A DNA stretch of 64,000 nt from JAXDBM01 sp963709485 (GTDB taxonomy: Bacteria; Desulfobacterota; Syntrophia; Syntrophales; Fen-1087): the NCBI GenBank assembly GCA_963709485.1, contig CAVPWE010000005.1:620001-684000 (forward strand), in the 5' to 3' direction. Shown piece by piece: positions 42,157-50,588 of this stretch. Every line of letters begins with the position of its first letter. The stretch's first letter is position 1. Both the position numbers and the translations under genes were made by a program. The notes below the pieces were generated by a model. The model searched no databases. It was not told the DNA's origin and saw only the letters and a list, made by a program, of their open reading frames with translations.

Positions 42157-42195
42157 GGATGCGGGCCGTGGCGCGGGATCCCCGCATCCTCATTT
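42157..42195 (+). terminator. hairpin with T-run between kinase and regulator
   Basis: GGATGCGGG (42157-42165) pairs with CCCGCATCC (42181-42189) across a 15-base loop, followed by TCATTTTT. This is a plausible intrinsic terminator or attenuator 20 bases upstream of the response regulator. It may separate the kinase from the regulator transcript or lower its expression. Confidence 0.6.
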
Positions 42196-42214
42196 TTGAT
42201 GAAGGGATGGACCG

Positions 42215-42853
42215 ATGAAGAAAATCAAAATCTTGATTGCCGACGATCATCCGATCGTCCGCGCGGGGTTCAAGCAGGTCATATCCGATATGCCGGATAT
42301 GCTGGTGGCGGACGAAGCGGGCAACGGGCAGGAGGTCCTCAACCTGATCGGGAAAAAGGACTACGATTTGGTCCTGCTGGACATTTCCATGCCCGGACGG
42401 AGCGGCCTGGAAATACTGAAAGACCTGAAAAGCGAAAAGCCGAAGCTACCGGTGCTGATCCTGAGCATTTATCCGGAAGAGCAGTACGCCGTCCGGGCGC
42501 TGCGGGCCGGCGCTTCGGGCTACATGACCAAGGCCAGCGCGGCCAATGAGCTGATTGCGGCCATCCGGAAAATATCCGGAGGAGGCAAGTATATCAGCGC
42601 GTCCCTGGCCGAGAAACTGGCCTTCTATCTGGATGGCGATGCGACCCGGCCGCCCCACGAGACGCTGTCCGACCGGGAATATCAGGTCATGCTGATGATC
42701 GCATCGGGAAAGACGGTGACGGAGATTGCCGACGAGCTGTGCCTGAGTGTGAAAACGATCAGCACCTACCGCACGCACATCCTTGAAAAAATGAAGATGA
42801 AGAACAATGCCGAGATCACATTATACGCGGTTCAGAACAAGCTGGTCGGCTGA
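42215..42853 (+). CDS. NarL/FixJ-type response regulator
   Basis: The 212-aa protein has a receiver with the acidic pair ADDHPIVRAG, phosphoacceptor Asp in LVLLDISMPGRSG, Thr/Ser in LILSIYPEE and Lys in GYMTKASAA. The C-terminal LuxR-type helix-turn-helix follows (LSDREYQVMLMIASGKTVTE, SVKTISTYRTHILEKM). It is the natural partner of the preceding kinase. A purine-rich GAAGGGATGGACCG precedes the ATG. Targets are not evident; a HEAT-repeat protein is downstream. Confidence 0.93.
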   Translation: MKKIKILIADDHPIVRAGFKQVISDMPDMLVADEAGNGQEVLNLIGKKDYDLVLLDISMPGRSGLEILKDLKSEKPKLPVLILSIYPEEQYAVRALRAGASGYMTKASAANELIAAIRKISGGGKYISASLAEKLAFYLDGDATRPPHETLSDREYQVMLMIASGKTVTEIADELCLSVKTISTYRTHILEKMKMKNNAEITLYAVQNKLVG

Positions 42854-42922
42854 CCCGCATCGCGCGGCGGGAAGTGCGGCAGAGACCCAGGACCGGCAGG
42901 GTGGTTCCGGCGGGAGGACAGG

Positions 42923-45139
42923 ATGATGATAGCGGAGTTGCAGCAAAAGGCGCTGGATGCGCTCGCGTTGATGAGCGCGGCCGTTCAGAACATGCGCCTC
43001 TATCCCCCTTCCGGCGCCATGACGGTCCTCGCCGTGGACCGGCTCTATCAGAGCCTTGCGGATATCCTTGCACAGGGAACGAAGCTGATCTTCACCGTTT
43101 CGGGAAACAGTATCCTTCTCTGCGGGGATCCGCTGAGCCCGCCGGTCCGGCAGATGCGGCAGCACGAGGCCCTGCTGGAGACGCTGATCCGGTGCGGCAT
43201 CCGGAGCATTACCCTTGAAAGGGGGCTGGACCGGACCGAGCTTTCCTCTTTTCTGGAAATCATCGACAGGCGTCCGGAGGATTTGAAGAGCGAAGGGGGG
43301 CTGCCGCAGCTCCTTGCTGAAAAAAATCTGATCCATATCCTGATCGATCAGAAAGTCCATGTGCCCCGCAACGGGGATCGGCGCATCCCGGCCGGACCCG
43401 GCATCCGGGATGATCCGACCGTTCGGGATGTCATGCAGGCGTTTCCGGAGTTGCTTGACAACCCCGAAAAGGTCCGGGAGGCGGCGGGAGATCCGGAGCG
43501 GCTGTTCGAGGCATTCCGGTCCGCGGTGGCACAGGAACCGGCATGGAATGGAGCAGCGGCGGACATCCATCGCGCGGAAAGGGTGACGCGCATGATCCGC
43601 GTCCTGAACGGGGCAACGGCCGGAATGAGCGGGGATGCGCGGGAAGGGATGTGCCGGCGTATCGGGAAAGCCGTTGCCGGCATGGATCCCGAGGTGGTGG
43701 GCCGGGTTCTCTCCGGGGACATCGAACAGCTGTTCGGCGGCGCACTGCTGCAGCATATCGTCAGCGAGACGGATGACGCGAAATTTTCGGAAATCAACGA
43801 GAGGCTCCTTTCCCGGGGATATCAGGGAACCCCGGCTGTGCAGGATGAAGGCACGGTCAACGGTCCCTCGGCGGCGGTGAGGGCTAAGAATGTCGTTGAT
43901 CTGAGACAGGCCATCGCTCCGCTGCTGAACGGAGCGGAAGAGGCGATTCTCGACCGCTCGCTGATGTCGTCCCTGCCGGAGATTGCCGCGCGGCTGGCCG
44001 ATGATGATCCGGATACCCTGTGGCTGACCGCCCGCCGACTGTGCGATGCCTTGCTCGACAGCAGGGAGGATGTGCGGGCCCGGGGATCGGCGGCACTGGC
44101 CGGGATCGTGGAAGGCCTTCCCCATGACCTTCGGGAAGAGATGGTTGAAGGAATCGCGGACCGGCTGGTGGCGTGGGTTCGCTTCGAAACCGAGTCGGCA
44201 CCGGCCTATGAAAAGATCTGCATGTTCCTGAAGAACCACGTGGTGAATCTGGTTCACAGGAGCCGTTACGACAAAGCCGTTCCGATCCTGGATGTCTTCA
44301 ATCGCATCCAAACCGGCGTCCTGGAAAAGAGTGTGATGGCGCAGAAAATTGCTGCGGGAATCATCCGGGATCTGACCTCGGAGAACCTGCTGGGGATGCT
44401 CTTCACGGAATTCCATGGCGGCCGGGACGGCAGGCGGGCGGCATCCGGCCGGCTTCTGGCCAGACTCGGGGAAGTCCCTCTGAACCGGCTGTTGGACATG
44501 CTTCGCGTGCAGGGCGAAAGCGACAAGCGGGTCCGGATTCTGAAGGCCCTTGGCGAGGTCGGACCGATGGTGATACCCCTGATCCGGGAGCGGATTCGGG
44601 AAGGGGGGGCCTGGTACTACCTGAGGAATCTGGCCTATCTGCTGGGACGCGTCGGCGGCGAGAGCGAGGCCGGCGAATTGCGGCCGCTGCTGCTTCATGA
44701 AGATTTCCGGGTGCGTCAGGAAGCCCTGCGCAGCATCCGCCGGATCGGTGGGAGTGAGCGGGGACCCATGCTTCTGTCCGTTTTGCCGACGGCGGAAGAT
44801 TCGGTAAAGGTTAACATTGTAGAAATGCTGGGCAGGCTGAAGTGGGCCGATGCCGTCGTCCCGCTGCTGGATTTGCTCAAGGACCGGCCATTCATCCCTT
44901 CCTCGTCCCGGACCGACCTGGAAGCAGAGATCTGCGTTGCCCTTGGGCGCATCGGCGCACCCGGCGCGATCCGCACGCTTTCGGAAATCAGGGAGTCAAA
45001 GAGCTTCCTCGGCGTTCAGCCCTATCACGAAAGGGTGATCATCGCCGCCTCCAGGGCGTTGGCGTCCATCAGAAGCCGGGCGGAGATGATCGATTCGCCG
45101 GCCCGGGGAAATCCCCTTCCCTCTGTGTCCCTTTCATAG
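42923..45139 (+). CDS. HEAT-repeat protein
   Basis: The 738-aa protein is almost entirely helical. A unique N-terminal domain (about 1-150, LDALALMSAAVQNMRLYPPS) is followed by helical repeats. In the C-terminal third (about residues 510-715) HEAT repeats are clear: LARLGEVPLNRLLDMLRVQG, LKALGEVGPMVIPLIRERIR, RQEALRSIRRIGG, VNIVEMLGRLKWADAVVPLL and ALGRIGAPGAIRTLSEIRES. HEAT scaffolds mediate protein interactions. The start has AGGACAGG upstream. Large proteins of this layout often accompany sensory genes in Desulfobacterota; the function is unknown. Confidence 0.78.
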   Translation: MMIAELQQKALDALALMSAAVQNMRLYPPSGAMTVLAVDRLYQSLADILAQGTKLIFTVSGNSILLCGDPLSPPVRQMRQHEALLETLIRCGIRSITLERGLDRTELSSFLEIIDRRPEDLKSEGGLPQLLAEKNLIHILIDQKVHVPRNGDRRIPAGPGIRDDPTVRDVMQAFPELLDNPEKVREAAGDPERLFEAFRSAVAQEPAWNGAAADIHRAERVTRMIRVLNGATAGMSGDAREGMCRRIGKAVAGMDPEVVGRVLSGDIEQLFGGALLQHIVSETDDAKFSEINERLLSRGYQGTPAVQDEGTVNGPSAAVRAKNVVDLRQAIAPLLNGAEEAILDRSLMSSLPEIAARLADDDPDTLWLTARRLCDALLDSREDVRARGSAALAGIVEGLPHDLREEMVEGIADRLVAWVRFETESAPAYEKICMFLKNHVVNLVHRSRYDKAVPILDVFNRIQTGVLEKSVMAQKIAAGIIRDLTSENLLGMLFTEFHGGRDGRRAASGRLLARLGEVPLNRLLDMLRVQGESDKRVRILKALGEVGPMVIPLIRERIREGGAWYYLRNLAYLLGRVGGESEAGELRPLLLHEDFRVRQEALRSIRRIGGSERGPMLLSVLPTAEDSVKVNIVEMLGRLKWADAVVPLLDLLKDRPFIPSSSRTDLEAEICVALGRIGAPGAIRTLSEIRESKSFLGVQPYHERVIIAASRALASIRSRAEMIDSPARGNPLPSVSLS

Positions 45140-45149
45140 CGAAGCGTCC

Positions 45150-45929
45150 TCAGGCTTCGAATTTTCTCCATTCAAACCATGTCGTCAAATCCAGGCGCTT
45201 CGCCCATGCATCGATCATCGCCCGGTCGCCGGCGTGTGTGTTGGCGTACTCACGCTCCGTCAGTGCGGCCAGCGCGCTCCCGTCGAAGATGAATATCGTT
45301 CCATGGTAGGGTGCGACCCAGTCGAGCCGGAAGTGGTCCTCCAGAACCTTGAAGAATGCGTAATTCATGATATTGGAAACACGGTAGATTTTGTCCGGTG
45401 TGAATTTGCGCGTATCGCCGGCCAGGGACTGGACAGCCGCCTGACGCTGTCTCAAAAGGGCCTTCAACTGGACGGGCCGGAGGTCCGGGCACGCATCGTG
45501 GAGCCACTTGTCGATCATGATATCCGGCGGCATTCGGGTCAGTTGAAAAACCACCCCCTCGTACCAGAGGCGAGCCATGCGCTTGATTTTTTCCGGATTG
45601 AAAAGACGGGCGAACCGGTGGCATTCCTCCCCCATCTCCATGGCATAGCTCATCATTGCCTTGTAGCTGGCCACGGGCATGAATCGCTGCTCCGCCGGCG
45701 CCGCAAAGAGCCGGAGAATATGGCCGCACTGGTTGGCGATGACATAATTGATCTGCTCATCGTGTCTCCCGCGGTACAGGAGGCGGTGGGACGCTTCGTT
45801 TGGTGCAGCGATTTGAATCTCTGCCGACATGGGCAGGTCGCTCTTTTCTATGAGGGTGACCGGTTTCCCGGTTCTTTCTTCGACCTGCCGGATCAGGGCC
45901 TGAACGGAACGGATGAGTTCGAGGGGCAT
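45150..45929 (-). CDS. unrecognised conserved-looking 259-aa protein
   Basis: I do not recognise the family. The protein is soluble with no signal peptide. The N-terminal half has GKPVTLIEKSDLPMSAEIQI then NEASHRLLYRGRHDEQINYV, and CGHILRLFAAPAEQRFMPV. The helical second half includes YAMEMGEECHRFARLFNPEK and a C-terminal YKIYRVSN...HGTIFIFDG-like strand region. The YRGRHDEQ-x-NYVIAN-x-CGHILRL part recalls nucleases or zinc-peptidase-like proteins of toxin systems (ImmA/IrrE style), but the H-E-x2-H motif is missing. Good codon usage supports a real gene. It converges with the HEAT-repeat gene. Confidence 0.6.
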   Translation of the reverse strand: MPLELIRSVQALIRQVEERTGKPVTLIEKSDLPMSAEIQIAAPNEASHRLLYRGRHDEQINYVIANQCGHILRLFAAPAEQRFMPVASYKAMMSYAMEMGEECHRFARLFNPEKIKRMARLWYEGVVFQLTRMPPDIMIDKWLHDACPDLRPVQLKALLRQRQAAVQSLAGDTRKFTPDKIYRVSNIMNYAFFKVLEDHFRLDWVAPYHGTIFIFDGSALAALTEREYANTHAGDRAMIDAWAKRLDLTTWFEWRKFEA

Positions 45930-46094
45930 GATTTCACGGATCCCTTTTTCGTTTCCTGCGTGTCTCTATAACGCTTGCGGGAGATCGGCGTCAAGGGCGG
46001 CGCCGAAGAGGCCGGTTGTCCGATCCGCCGCCTCCGTTGCGGATTTGTGGAGAGCGGTCCGGCCTTCTCTGTGCAGCCGGATGTAAGAGAGGGC

Positions 46095-47123
46095 TCATGC
46101 ATTTCCGTTTTCCCCCGCCTCCTGTGCCTGAGGGTGCTCCAGAAAGGCATGCATGGCTTCGCTTTCGATCAGTGCCGCCGCGCCTTTGTACTTCGGGGAA
46201 TGGTGAAACAGGGTTATCCTCTTGACCCCGGAAATTCCTGCCAGCGTTCCGGCCTGACGGGCGGTCAGGTGATGCTTCTTTGCCGCGATATCCCGATCCT
46301 CGTGAAGGAACGTCGCTTCGATGAACAGATGATCCGAGCCGCGGATAAGGTCCGTGATCCGGCGCATGTTCTCGCTGCTGCCGATCGCGTCCGTGACGTA
46401 GCTGATGCTCAGACCCGGCGTGATCTTGACGGCTGCCTTCAACCGGCTGAGCGGCAGCCATTTTTCATGGCCCGGCTCATTTTTTGTCCAGACACGGACG
46501 GGAACATCGTCGTGGTCGCCGTTCAGAATGTGCTCCTTCAAGGTCATCAGCCATGCCCCCAGGGGCAGGCCCTGCTCCGCCAGCGCATTCTTCATGATGT
46601 TGATGCGCTTCTTCTCGTCAAAGCGGAAGGCGAGGCAGGGGATCCTGTGATCCAGAAAGACTCCCCGGATGGCGAAGAATTTTGTATCGAGCAGCGTGCC
46701 TGCAAAAGGACGGTGTGCTTCAAGGACTTCGGGTTGAAAAGCATTGCGGCAGGCATAGCGTATCGTATTTTGATGCTGCGGGTGCACTTCCGTGACCACG
46801 ACGGCAAAGTCGTTGTCGTAGTTCTGAACGAGGTTCCAGGTGTATGCCCTGATTTTGTGCTCGATCTGTCCGGCAAAACCGGGCGGGCCGAAAACACGGA
46901 GCTGTTTGTCCCGTCCGAGGCAGAGCCGCAGCAGATGGTCGAAGCCGATGAAATGATCCATGTGGGTATGGGAGACGAAAATGGAATTGACCTTGAGCAG
47001 CCTGCGTGCAGGCAGGGCATGCAGATCCCCCAGATCCAAAAGAACGGATTCCCGGCGGTACCTGCATTCCACGCAGACACCGGGATCGCCGAAGGGGTCA
47101 TTGATCAGGGAGGCGCTGTACAT
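46095..47123 (-). CDS. RNase Z-like metallo-beta-lactamase-fold protein
   Basis: The 342-aa protein opens with the RNase Z-type strand and the metal motif VSHTHMDHFIGFDHLLRLC (H-x-H-x-D-H), continues with LRVFGPPGFAGQIEHKI (typical of tRNase Z) and has SYVTDAIGS and the Asp/His residues in FIEATFLHEDRD and HHLTARQAGTLA. Together these point to the ElaC/RNase Z group that processes tRNA 3' ends. It is longer in the middle and the sequence VYVTDA is altered, so substrate specificity may differ. It lies 15 bases downstream of mutM. Confidence 0.78.
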   Translation of the reverse strand: MYSASLINDPFGDPGVCVECRYRRESVLLDLGDLHALPARRLLKVNSIFVSHTHMDHFIGFDHLLRLCLGRDKQLRVFGPPGFAGQIEHKIRAYTWNLVQNYDNDFAVVVTEVHPQHQNTIRYACRNAFQPEVLEAHRPFAGTLLDTKFFAIRGVFLDHRIPCLAFRFDEKKRINIMKNALAEQGLPLGAWLMTLKEHILNGDHDDVPVRVWTKNEPGHEKWLPLSRLKAAVKITPGLSISYVTDAIGSSENMRRITDLIRGSDHLFIEATFLHEDRDIAAKKHHLTARQAGTLAGISGVKRITLFHHSPKYKGAAALIESEAMHAFLEHPQAQEAGENGNA

Positions 47124-47138
47124 GCCCGGTCCTTTCTT

Positions 47139-47954
47139 TCAAGCCTTCCGCGGGCGGCCGGATTCTCCGGGACGCTCCGGCTGGCAGTGCGGGCAGAAAT
47201 AGGTTCCCCTTCCGCCGAGGACCGCCCTTTGAATGGTTTCGCCACAGCGCGTGCAGGCGGAACCGGACTGCCCGTAAACGGCCAGATGGCGCTGATAGGT
47301 CCCCTTCTTCCCGTGCAGGTCATGCCAGTCGGATACGGATGTTCCCCGGCAGGCAACTGCCTTGCGCAGAATCAGGGAGCCGGCTTCGGCCACACGCCGC
47401 CACTCCTGTAACGTTAAACCGCCCGACCGGCGCCAGGGGCTGACGGAGGCCCGGTGCAGCATTTCACAGGCGTAGATGTTTCCAATGCCGGCAATGATCT
47501 GCTGATCCAGAAGGAAGGATTTGACCGGCCGTGTCCGGCCCCGGGCCGCTTTACGCAGGGACGGGGCGCTGAACTGCTGCAAGGGGTCCGCACCCGGTGA
47601 CGCCGACGCCTGCCCGTTGTGAAGGCGAAGTGTCGCGAATCGCCGCGGGTCGATGCAGATGATGCGGCCCGGCGCAAAGTGAAGCTGAAAACGCGTGTGC
47701 GCCGGCGCCGCATCATCATGGCGCTGCCACAGGAGACGGCCGGACATCCGGAGGTGCAGGCTGAGCATGCGGCCGTCGTCCAGCACGATGTCTAGGCGCT
47801 TGCCGCGGCGCTTCACGGAGCATACGCGCCGCCCGGCCGGATGTTCCGGGCAGCCCAGTTTCGCGTCCAGGATCACGAGATCCAGAATTTCGGCATTCAG
47901 GATCATTTTCTTCAGTTGACGGCAGAGGGTTTCCACTTCCGGAAGTTCAGGCAT
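47139..47954 (-). CDS. mutM: formamidopyrimidine-DNA glycosylase
   Basis: The 271-aa enzyme excises 8-oxoguanine and nicks the strand. It has the catalytic N-terminus MPELPEVETLCRQLK (Pro2, Glu3), the Lys of the beta-hairpin in VKRRGKRLDIVL, LLDQQIIAGIGNIYACEML (helix-two-turn-helix) and a C-terminal zinc finger (CTRCG ... CPHCQ). All functional residues appear intact. It belongs with mutY (23442) to the oxidised-guanine repair set. Confidence 0.95.
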   Translation of the reverse strand: MPELPEVETLCRQLKKMILNAEILDLVILDAKLGCPEHPAGRRVCSVKRRGKRLDIVLDDGRMLSLHLRMSGRLLWQRHDDAAPAHTRFQLHFAPGRIICIDPRRFATLRLHNGQASASPGADPLQQFSAPSLRKAARGRTRPVKSFLLDQQIIAGIGNIYACEMLHRASVSPWRRSGGLTLQEWRRVAEAGSLILRKAVACRGTSVSDWHDLHGKKGTYQRHLAVYGQSGSACTRCGETIQRAVLGGRGTYFCPHCQPERPGESGRPRKA

Positions 47955-48061
47955 TGCGAATTTTTCATCCTTTCAAAAGGTCCTTTCGATTCTAAACGCC
48001 GCGATGTTGCTGTCAAGTGAAAATAAAAAGCAGATTTTTTTTCAAAAATGCAAAAAAAATA

Positions 48062-48090
48062 TTGACACCCCCAACCAAACAGGTTAATGC
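48062..48090 (+). promoter_or_regulatory. possible sigma-70 promoter of the KamA operon
   Basis: TTGACA at 48062-48067 is a perfect -35 box. A 17-base spacer leads to TTAATG (48085-48090), a weak -10. It lies in a 293-base intergenic region, about 158 bases before the KamA start. Upstream is an A/T-rich stretch typical of UP elements. Only the -35 is convincing. Confidence 0.4.
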
Positions 48091-48247
48091 GATAAACACT
48101 GAAGTTGCGGGAATCGATGGCTAAATTCGCATGTCCCGCGCCTGCGACAAACGCTCCTGCGAGGCATTGTCCGGAAAGGGTTTTGAAGCGAAAACGAGCA
48201 TGGAGAGGCGTCAACCCCTCTCACATTCGATATAGGAGGCTGACTGA

Positions 48248-49558
48248 ATGGAGAATGAAACCCTTTTCGCAGAGGAGGCAGAGCCTCCAGGCGGTCTGAC
48301 AGGGGTTCTCGATTTCAGACGGCAAACCGGTTGCCTGTTGTCAGCCGGCGACATCCAGCCTGTTTCCCCGCCGGTCCGACCGGCTGTTCCCCGCGCGAAA
48401 CCCGGCATTCCGGAACATCCCGGGGCCCCTGACTTTCGGAAAAAATATTTCCCGGATGCGGCGGACGAAGAGTGGGGCGACTGGCACTGGCAGGTCCGCA
48501 ATCGCATACGGGACATCCAAGCGCTCTCCCGCATCCTCCGCCTCTCGGAGAACGAGCACAACGCGATGCTCGGCCACACCGGCGCCCTCCCGGTTTCCAT
48601 CACGCCCTATTATGCAAGCCTCCTGGATGAGAATGACGCGATGCACCCCTTGCGGCGCGCCGTCGTGCCGGTGATCGACGAATGTTTCCGAAGCGAGGGA
48701 GAGACGGAGGATCCGCTCGCGGAAGAGCAGGACAGCCCCGTTCCCGGGATCATTCATCGCTATCCGGACCGCGTCCTTTTTCTCGTGACCGAATTCTGCT
48801 CCACCTTTTGCCGCTACTGCACGCGCTCCCGTCTGGTGGGCAACCGGGGGGAGGATCCGTTCCAGCTCGATCTGTGGGAAAAAGCGATTGCCTATATCGC
48901 GGAAAACGGTCAGATTCGCGACGTGCTTCTGTCCGGCGGCGACCCCCTGACCCTGTCCGACAAAAAGCTGTCGTGGCTTTTGTCCCGTCTGAGAAAAATA
49001 CCCCATGTGGAACTGTTGCGCATCGGGACGAAGGCGCCGGTGGTCATGCCCCAGCGCATTACCCCCGAGCTGGTCCGCCTGCTGAAACGATACCACCCTC
49101 TGTGGATCAGCATCCATGTTACCCACCCGTACGAACTGACCCCCGAGATGTCGCTGGCCTGCCGGCGCATGGCCGATGCGGGCATTCCGCTGGGAAGCCA
49201 GACCGTCCTGCTTTCCGGAATCAATGATGACCTGGCGACCATGAAAGAGCTGGTGCACGGGCTGCTCCGGTTCAGGATCAAACCCTACTATCTTTATCAG
49301 TGCGACCCGATACCCGGTTCCTCTCATTTCCGTACACCCGTGTTGCGGGGACTGGAAATCATGGAGGGTCTGCGGGGGCACACGACCGGCTATGCCGTGC
49401 CGACCTATGTCATTGACGCCCCCGGCGGCGGCGGGAAAATTCCGCTGCTTCCCCGGTATGCGCTCGGCTATGAGGGAGAGGACCTGCTGCTGAGAAACTA
49501 TCAGGGCCGGCTGTACCGATATCCGGATCACAAGGCGGTGCACAAGGAAGTTCATTAA
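48248..49558 (+). CDS. kamA: KamA-family radical SAM enzyme, predicted lysine 2,3-aminomutase
   Basis: The 436-aa protein has the radical SAM motif CSTFCRYC (Cys184, 188, 191), GGDPLTLSDKKL and the PLP lysine in DAPGGGGKIPLLP (Lys397). The two acidic residues that hold the lysine side chain in clostridial lysine 2,3-aminomutase (Asp293, Asp330) correspond to the Asp in YQCDPIPGSSHFRT and the Asp of VIDAPGGGGK, so beta-lysine formation from L-lysine is predicted. A Pro-rich N-terminal extension (about 60 residues) precedes the fold. It leads a three-gene unit with two ATP-grasp ligases. GGAGG is at 48236-48240. Confidence 0.87.
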   Translation: MENETLFAEEAEPPGGLTGVLDFRRQTGCLLSAGDIQPVSPPVRPAVPRAKPGIPEHPGAPDFRKKYFPDAADEEWGDWHWQVRNRIRDIQALSRILRLSENEHNAMLGHTGALPVSITPYYASLLDENDAMHPLRRAVVPVIDECFRSEGETEDPLAEEQDSPVPGIIHRYPDRVLFLVTEFCSTFCRYCTRSRLVGNRGEDPFQLDLWEKAIAYIAENGQIRDVLLSGGDPLTLSDKKLSWLLSRLRKIPHVELLRIGTKAPVVMPQRITPELVRLLKRYHPLWISIHVTHPYELTPEMSLACRRMADAGIPLGSQTVLLSGINDDLATMKELVHGLLRFRIKPYYLYQCDPIPGSSHFRTPVLRGLEIMEGLRGHTTGYAVPTYVIDAPGGGGKIPLLPRYALGYEGEDLLLRNYQGRLYRYPDHKAVHKEVH

Positions 49559-49568
49559 AGGATGGGTT

Positions 49569-50549
49569 TTGAAGATCGGTCTCACCTATGATCTCCGCGA
49601 CGATTATCTGGCCGAGGGCTACAGCGAAGAGGAAACGGCGGAATTTGACCGAGCCGACACCATCGATGCGATCGATCAGGCCCTGATCGGGCTTGGCTTT
49701 GAAACCGACCGCATCGGCCATCTGAAATCCCTGACCCGAAGGCTTACAGCGGGAGACCGCTGGGACATGGTTTTCAACATTGCCGAAGGCCTGCGGGGCT
49801 TCGGCCGGGAGGCGCAGGTTCCCGCGCTCCTCGATGCTTACGACATTCCCTACACCTTTTCGGATCCCCTGGTCCTTGCACTGACCCTTCACAAGGGGAT
49901 GACCAAGCACGTCATCCGCGACATGGGCATTCCGACGCCGGATTTCGCCGTCATTGAGTCCGAGGACCGGATTGGGGGAATCCGCCTTCCCTTTCCCCTC
50001 TTTGCCAAACCCGTCGCGGAGGGTACCGGTAAGGGGATCACCGCCGCCTCCAGAATTGAAAGCACGCAGGAGCTGGCCCGGGTTTGCAGGATGCTGCTGG
50101 CCGCATTCAAACAGCCTGTCCTGGTGGAGAGGTTTTTACCCGGCCGTGAATTCACCGTCGGGATTATCGGCACAGGGCAGGAAGCCGTGGCCACCGCAGT
50201 CATGGAGGTCTGCCTGAAGGAGCAGGCCGAACCGGATGTCTATTCCTATGTCAACAAGGAAAACTGCGAGGAGCTGGTCGCGTACCGGCTGGCCGACGAT
50301 GTCGAGGCGCAGCAGGCCCGGGAAACGGCCCTCGCCGCCTGGCGCGGCCTGGGCTGCCGCGATGCGGGACGGATGGATCTTCGCAGCGACCGGTCCGGCC
50401 GGCCGAATTTCATGGAGGTCAATCCACTGGCCGGATTGCATCCCCTCCATTCGGACCTCCCCATTATCTTCAGCCTCATGGGAAAACCCTATCTAAAGCT
50501 CATCGACATGATCGTTTGCTCGGCGTTGAAGCGGGTTGGCGGGGAATGA
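49569..50549 (+). CDS. D-alanine-D-alanine ligase-like ATP-grasp enzyme 1
   Basis: The 326-aa product resembles Ddl: an N-terminal domain with KIGLTYDLRDDYL and MVFNIAEGLRGFGREAQVPAL (the 'NxxEG' motif), central FPLFAKPVAEGTGKGI, FLPGREFTVGIIG and the metal-site segment FMEVNPLAGLHP. It lacks close similarity to a standard Ddl in the substrate regions. The start is TTG after AAGGATGG. It follows KamA by 10 bases. A ligation using an amino acid or beta-amino acid as substrate is predicted from family and context. Confidence 0.82.
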   Translation: MKIGLTYDLRDDYLAEGYSEEETAEFDRADTIDAIDQALIGLGFETDRIGHLKSLTRRLTAGDRWDMVFNIAEGLRGFGREAQVPALLDAYDIPYTFSDPLVLALTLHKGMTKHVIRDMGIPTPDFAVIESEDRIGGIRLPFPLFAKPVAEGTGKGITAASRIESTQELARVCRMLLAAFKQPVLVERFLPGREFTVGIIGTGQEAVATAVMEVCLKEQAEPDVYSYVNKENCEELVAYRLADDVEAQQARETALAAWRGLGCRDAGRMDLRSDRSGRPNFMEVNPLAGLHPLHSDLPIIFSLMGKPYLKLIDMIVCSALKRVGGE

Positions 50550-50588
50550 GCGGGGACGCAATGCGTGCGGTATCGGCGGGATGATCTG

